Part shown: piece after piece, positions 5,975 through 6,097 of the stretch
Layout of the letters: each line of letters opens with the position of its first letter
Position numbering within the stretch: position 1 is the stretch's first letter
NCBI GenBank assembly: GCA_946478775.1
Contig: CAMLDR010000229.1
Location: 1-6,097 of the forward strand
Length of the DNA stretch: 6,097 bases
From: an uncultured Flavobacteriales bacterium
Lineage (GTDB): Bacteria; Bacteroidota; Bacteroidia; Flavobacteriales; Crocinitomicaceae
Direction: 5' to 3'
The notes under the pieces: generated by a model
What the model saw: only the letters and a program-made list of their open reading frames with translations
What the model was told of the DNA's origin: nothing
Databases searched by the model: none
Made by a program: the position numbers and the translations under genes

Positions 5975-6018
5975 TATTAAAAGTGGCATCGTCCCGATAG
6001 CTATCGGGATACTCTCCC
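5975..6018 (-). pseudogene. Degenerate duplicate of the 5S rRNA 3' end
   Basis: The 17 bases TATTAAAAGTGGCATCG (5975-5991) and the 9 bases TACTCTCCC (6010-6018) are identical to 6069-6085 and 6089-6097, the presumed end of the real 5S gene. The three bases between these blocks in the real copy (ACT) are replaced here by an 18-bp palindrome. The match also runs outward into the terminator arm: GGCTTTT at 5967-5973 equals 6063-6069, with a 2-base insertion. The remnant cannot form a functional 5S rRNA. It may extend further to about 6036 (CACCCGGAATAATGCA resembles the next part of Bacteroidota 5S from memory), but the real copy is cut off by the window. Confidence 0.65.
5992..6009. repeat. 18-bp perfect palindrome inside the 5S-tail remnant
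   Basis: TCCCGATAGCTATCGGGA equals its own reverse complement and could form a 7-bp stem with an AGCT loop. As I recall, this palindrome is a common dispersed intergenic repeat in Bacteroidota genomes; that cannot be checked here. It replaces three bases of the duplicated 5S tail, suggesting insertion or template switching at this spot. Confidence 0.75.
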
Positions 6019-6036
6019 TTACACCCGGAATAATGC

Positions 6037-6065
6037 AAAAAACCCTCACAGTAAACTGTAAGGGC
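6037..6065 (-). terminator. Terminator of the rRNA operon
   Basis: CCCTCACAG (6043-6051) and CTGTAAGGG (6056-6064) form a 9-bp stem with a 4-base loop. The one imperfect pair is a G-U on the minus strand but an A-C mismatch on the plus strand, and six As at 6037-6042 become a U-run on the minus strand, so the hairpin is built for leftward transcription. It starts about 12 bases after the 5S end. Confidence 0.8.
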
Positions 6066-6076
6066 TTTTATTAAAA

Positions 6077-6097
6077 GTGGCATCGACTTACTCTCCC
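6077..6097 (-). rRNA. 5S ribosomal RNA, 3' end only (cut by the window edge)
   Basis: On the minus strand the last 21 bases read GGGAGAGTAAGTCGATGCCAC, which matches the conserved 3' end of bacterial 5S rRNA (GGGAGAGTA, then GTCG and TGCC in the terminal stem). A terminator follows at the proper distance. This implies a 16S-23S-5S operon beyond the right edge, transcribed leftward. The exact mature 3' end is uncertain by a few bases, and because so little is visible, another 5S remnant is not fully excluded. Confidence 0.75.

Noticed and set aside
5992..6009. Palindrome as a CRISPR repeat or rho-independent terminator
   Set aside because: There is only one copy in the window and no repeat-spacer pattern, and no T-run follows it on either strand.

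Overview
The window looks like a piece of a Bacteroidota chromosome, most likely from the Flavobacteriia or a close relative; I cannot name a genus. The evidence is the low GC content, good matches to the Bacteroidota promoter element TAnnTTTG (two perfect copies around 4135-4236), start codons mostly without a strong Shine-Dalgarno sequence, and protein sequences that read like Bacteroidota members of their families. It is mostly ordinary chromosomal sequence; I see no phage, transposase, CRISPR array or toxin-antitoxin pair.

The left two thirds (151-4122, minus strand) is one compact five-gene operon for metal uptake. In order of transcription it encodes a DtxR/MntR-family metal-sensing repressor, a lipoprotein that binds the metal outside the inner membrane (TroA/MntA type), the ABC ATPase, and two different ABC-3 family permeases. 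All junctions are either 4-base ATGA overlaps or directly abutting stop/start codons, so the genes are probably translationally coupled. A perfect 20-bp palindrome at 4149-4168 sits between the likely -33 and -7 elements of the operon promoter and looks like the repressor's operator, giving a self-regulated loop: metal-loaded repressor shuts off its own gene and the importer. Manganese is the most likely substrate, but zinc or iron cannot be excluded.

To the right, on the plus strand, are ndk (nucleoside diphosphate kinase) with its own promoter and terminator, a 2H phosphoesterase / 2'-5' RNA ligase-like protein, and a general-stress-protein-26-like flavin/F420 split-barrel protein. These three are housekeeping or stress genes without a clear link to the metal operon; ndk is transcribed divergently from it.

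The right edge (about 5940-6097) is the downstream flank of a ribosomal RNA operon that enters from the right on the minus strand. The last 21 bases look like the 3' end of a 5S rRNA, followed by a good terminator. About 94 bp further out there is a second, partial copy of the 5S tail in which three bases are replaced by an 18-bp perfect palindrome, followed by a second terminator. This degenerate 5S-tail duplication is the most unusual structure in the window.
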